6,334 nt of DNA. Source: Prevotellaceae bacterium UBA1786 (lineage in GTDB: Bacteria > Bacteroidota > Bacteroidia > Bacteroidales > Bacteroidaceae). Positions 6,142 through 6,334 of this stretch are shown in pieces. Position 1 is the stretch's first letter, and the number at the start of each line of letters is the position of its first letter. The stretch is from assembly GCA_002314525.1 (NCBI GenBank), contig DCGE01000228.1, positions 1,222-7,555 on the forward strand, given 5' to 3'. The notes under the pieces are model-generated. The model did not search any database. It was not told where the DNA came from and saw only the letters and a list, made by a program, of their open reading frames with translations. A program made the position numbers and the translations under genes.

Positions 6142-6334
6142 ATGAAAGAAATTTCTCTTATCGGTCAGCCACGTACTGACCTCGGCAAGAAAGCCAGCCG
6201 CGACCTCCGTCGCAACGGACAGATTCCATGCGTTATCTACGGCGCAGAAAGAGTTGATGGCAAACCAGTTGCACAGTCATTCGTAGTAGCTCAGAACGAG
6301 CTTGCAAAACTTCTCTACACTCCAAACGTTTACA
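6142..6334 (+). CDS. rplY: 50S ribosomal protein L25 (bL25/Ctc family), 3' end cut off by the window edge
   Basis: bL25 binds 5S rRNA in the central protuberance of the large ribosomal subunit; longer versions are also called the general stress protein Ctc. The first 64 codons are present. The sequence fits the family N-terminus: a first strand (MKEISLIGQPRTDLGKKASRDLRRNGQIPCVIYG) with the conserved GKKASRxLRRxGxIPxVIYG pattern at 15-34, which forms the 5S rRNA-binding part. How long the C-terminal (TL5/Ctc) domain is cannot be seen; Bacteroidota versions usually run to about 190-200 residues. Codon choice is more biased than in the other genes here (many C-ending and CGC/CGT codons), as expected for a highly expressed gene. 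It has its own consensus promoter and a long leader; there is no Shine-Dalgarno sequence, but an A-rich stretch lies just before the ATG. Confidence 0.95.
   Translation, partial: MKEISLIGQPRTDLGKKASRDLRRNGQIPCVIYGAERVDGKPVAQSFVVAQNELAKLLYTPNVY

Noticed and set aside
1..6334. Search for CRISPR arrays, insertion sequences, tRNA or rRNA genes, toxin-antitoxin pairs or other defence genes.
   Set aside because: No direct-repeat array, transposase-like protein, cloverleaf or rRNA-like stretch was seen by eye; all long coding space is taken by core genes.

Overview
The window comes from a member of the Bacteroidota, most likely order Bacteroidales and close to Prevotella. Three things point there. 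The gene order nusB-yajC-ybbR-coaE-DUF5606 and a DUF3276/PUR-family gene are typical of the phylum. The promoters match the phylum's -33 TTTG / -7 TAnnTTTG consensus. The start codons sit behind A-rich leaders with no clear Shine-Dalgarno sequence. The genus is an inference from similarity I recognise by eye; no search was run.

Layout: positions 1-5433 form a tightly packed minus-strand run, transcribed from right to left. The order is nusB (start 5433), yajC, a ybbR-like gene, coaE, a DUF5606 gene, and lon, which is cut by the left edge just before its proteolytic active site. Gaps are 42 bp or less, apart from about 67 bp before DUF5606 if its shorter start is right. Two junctions overlap: TAGTG between yajC and ybbR, and ATGCAAATAA between ybbR and coaE. 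A single transcript with translational coupling is likely. A 120-bp AT-rich region (5434-5553) separates nusB from the divergent PUR-family gene (5554-5910, plus strand). After it comes a 231-bp intergenic stretch with a possible terminator hairpin, a full-consensus promoter and a roughly 100-nt structured leader. The bL25 ribosomal protein gene rplY then starts at 6142 and runs off the right edge.

Functionally this is a core housekeeping region: transcription antitermination (NusB), protein export (YajC), an envelope-anchored YbbR/CdaR-type protein, the last step of coenzyme A synthesis (CoaE), protein quality control (Lon), a nucleic-acid-binding protein (PUR) and a ribosomal protein (bL25). 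I see no mobile element, CRISPR array, tRNA, rRNA or defence system. The points most worth a second look are the folded rplY leader with its tiny upstream reading frame, the shortened CoaE C-terminus, the uncharacterised DUF5606 protein between coaE and lon, and the long N-terminal half of NusB.
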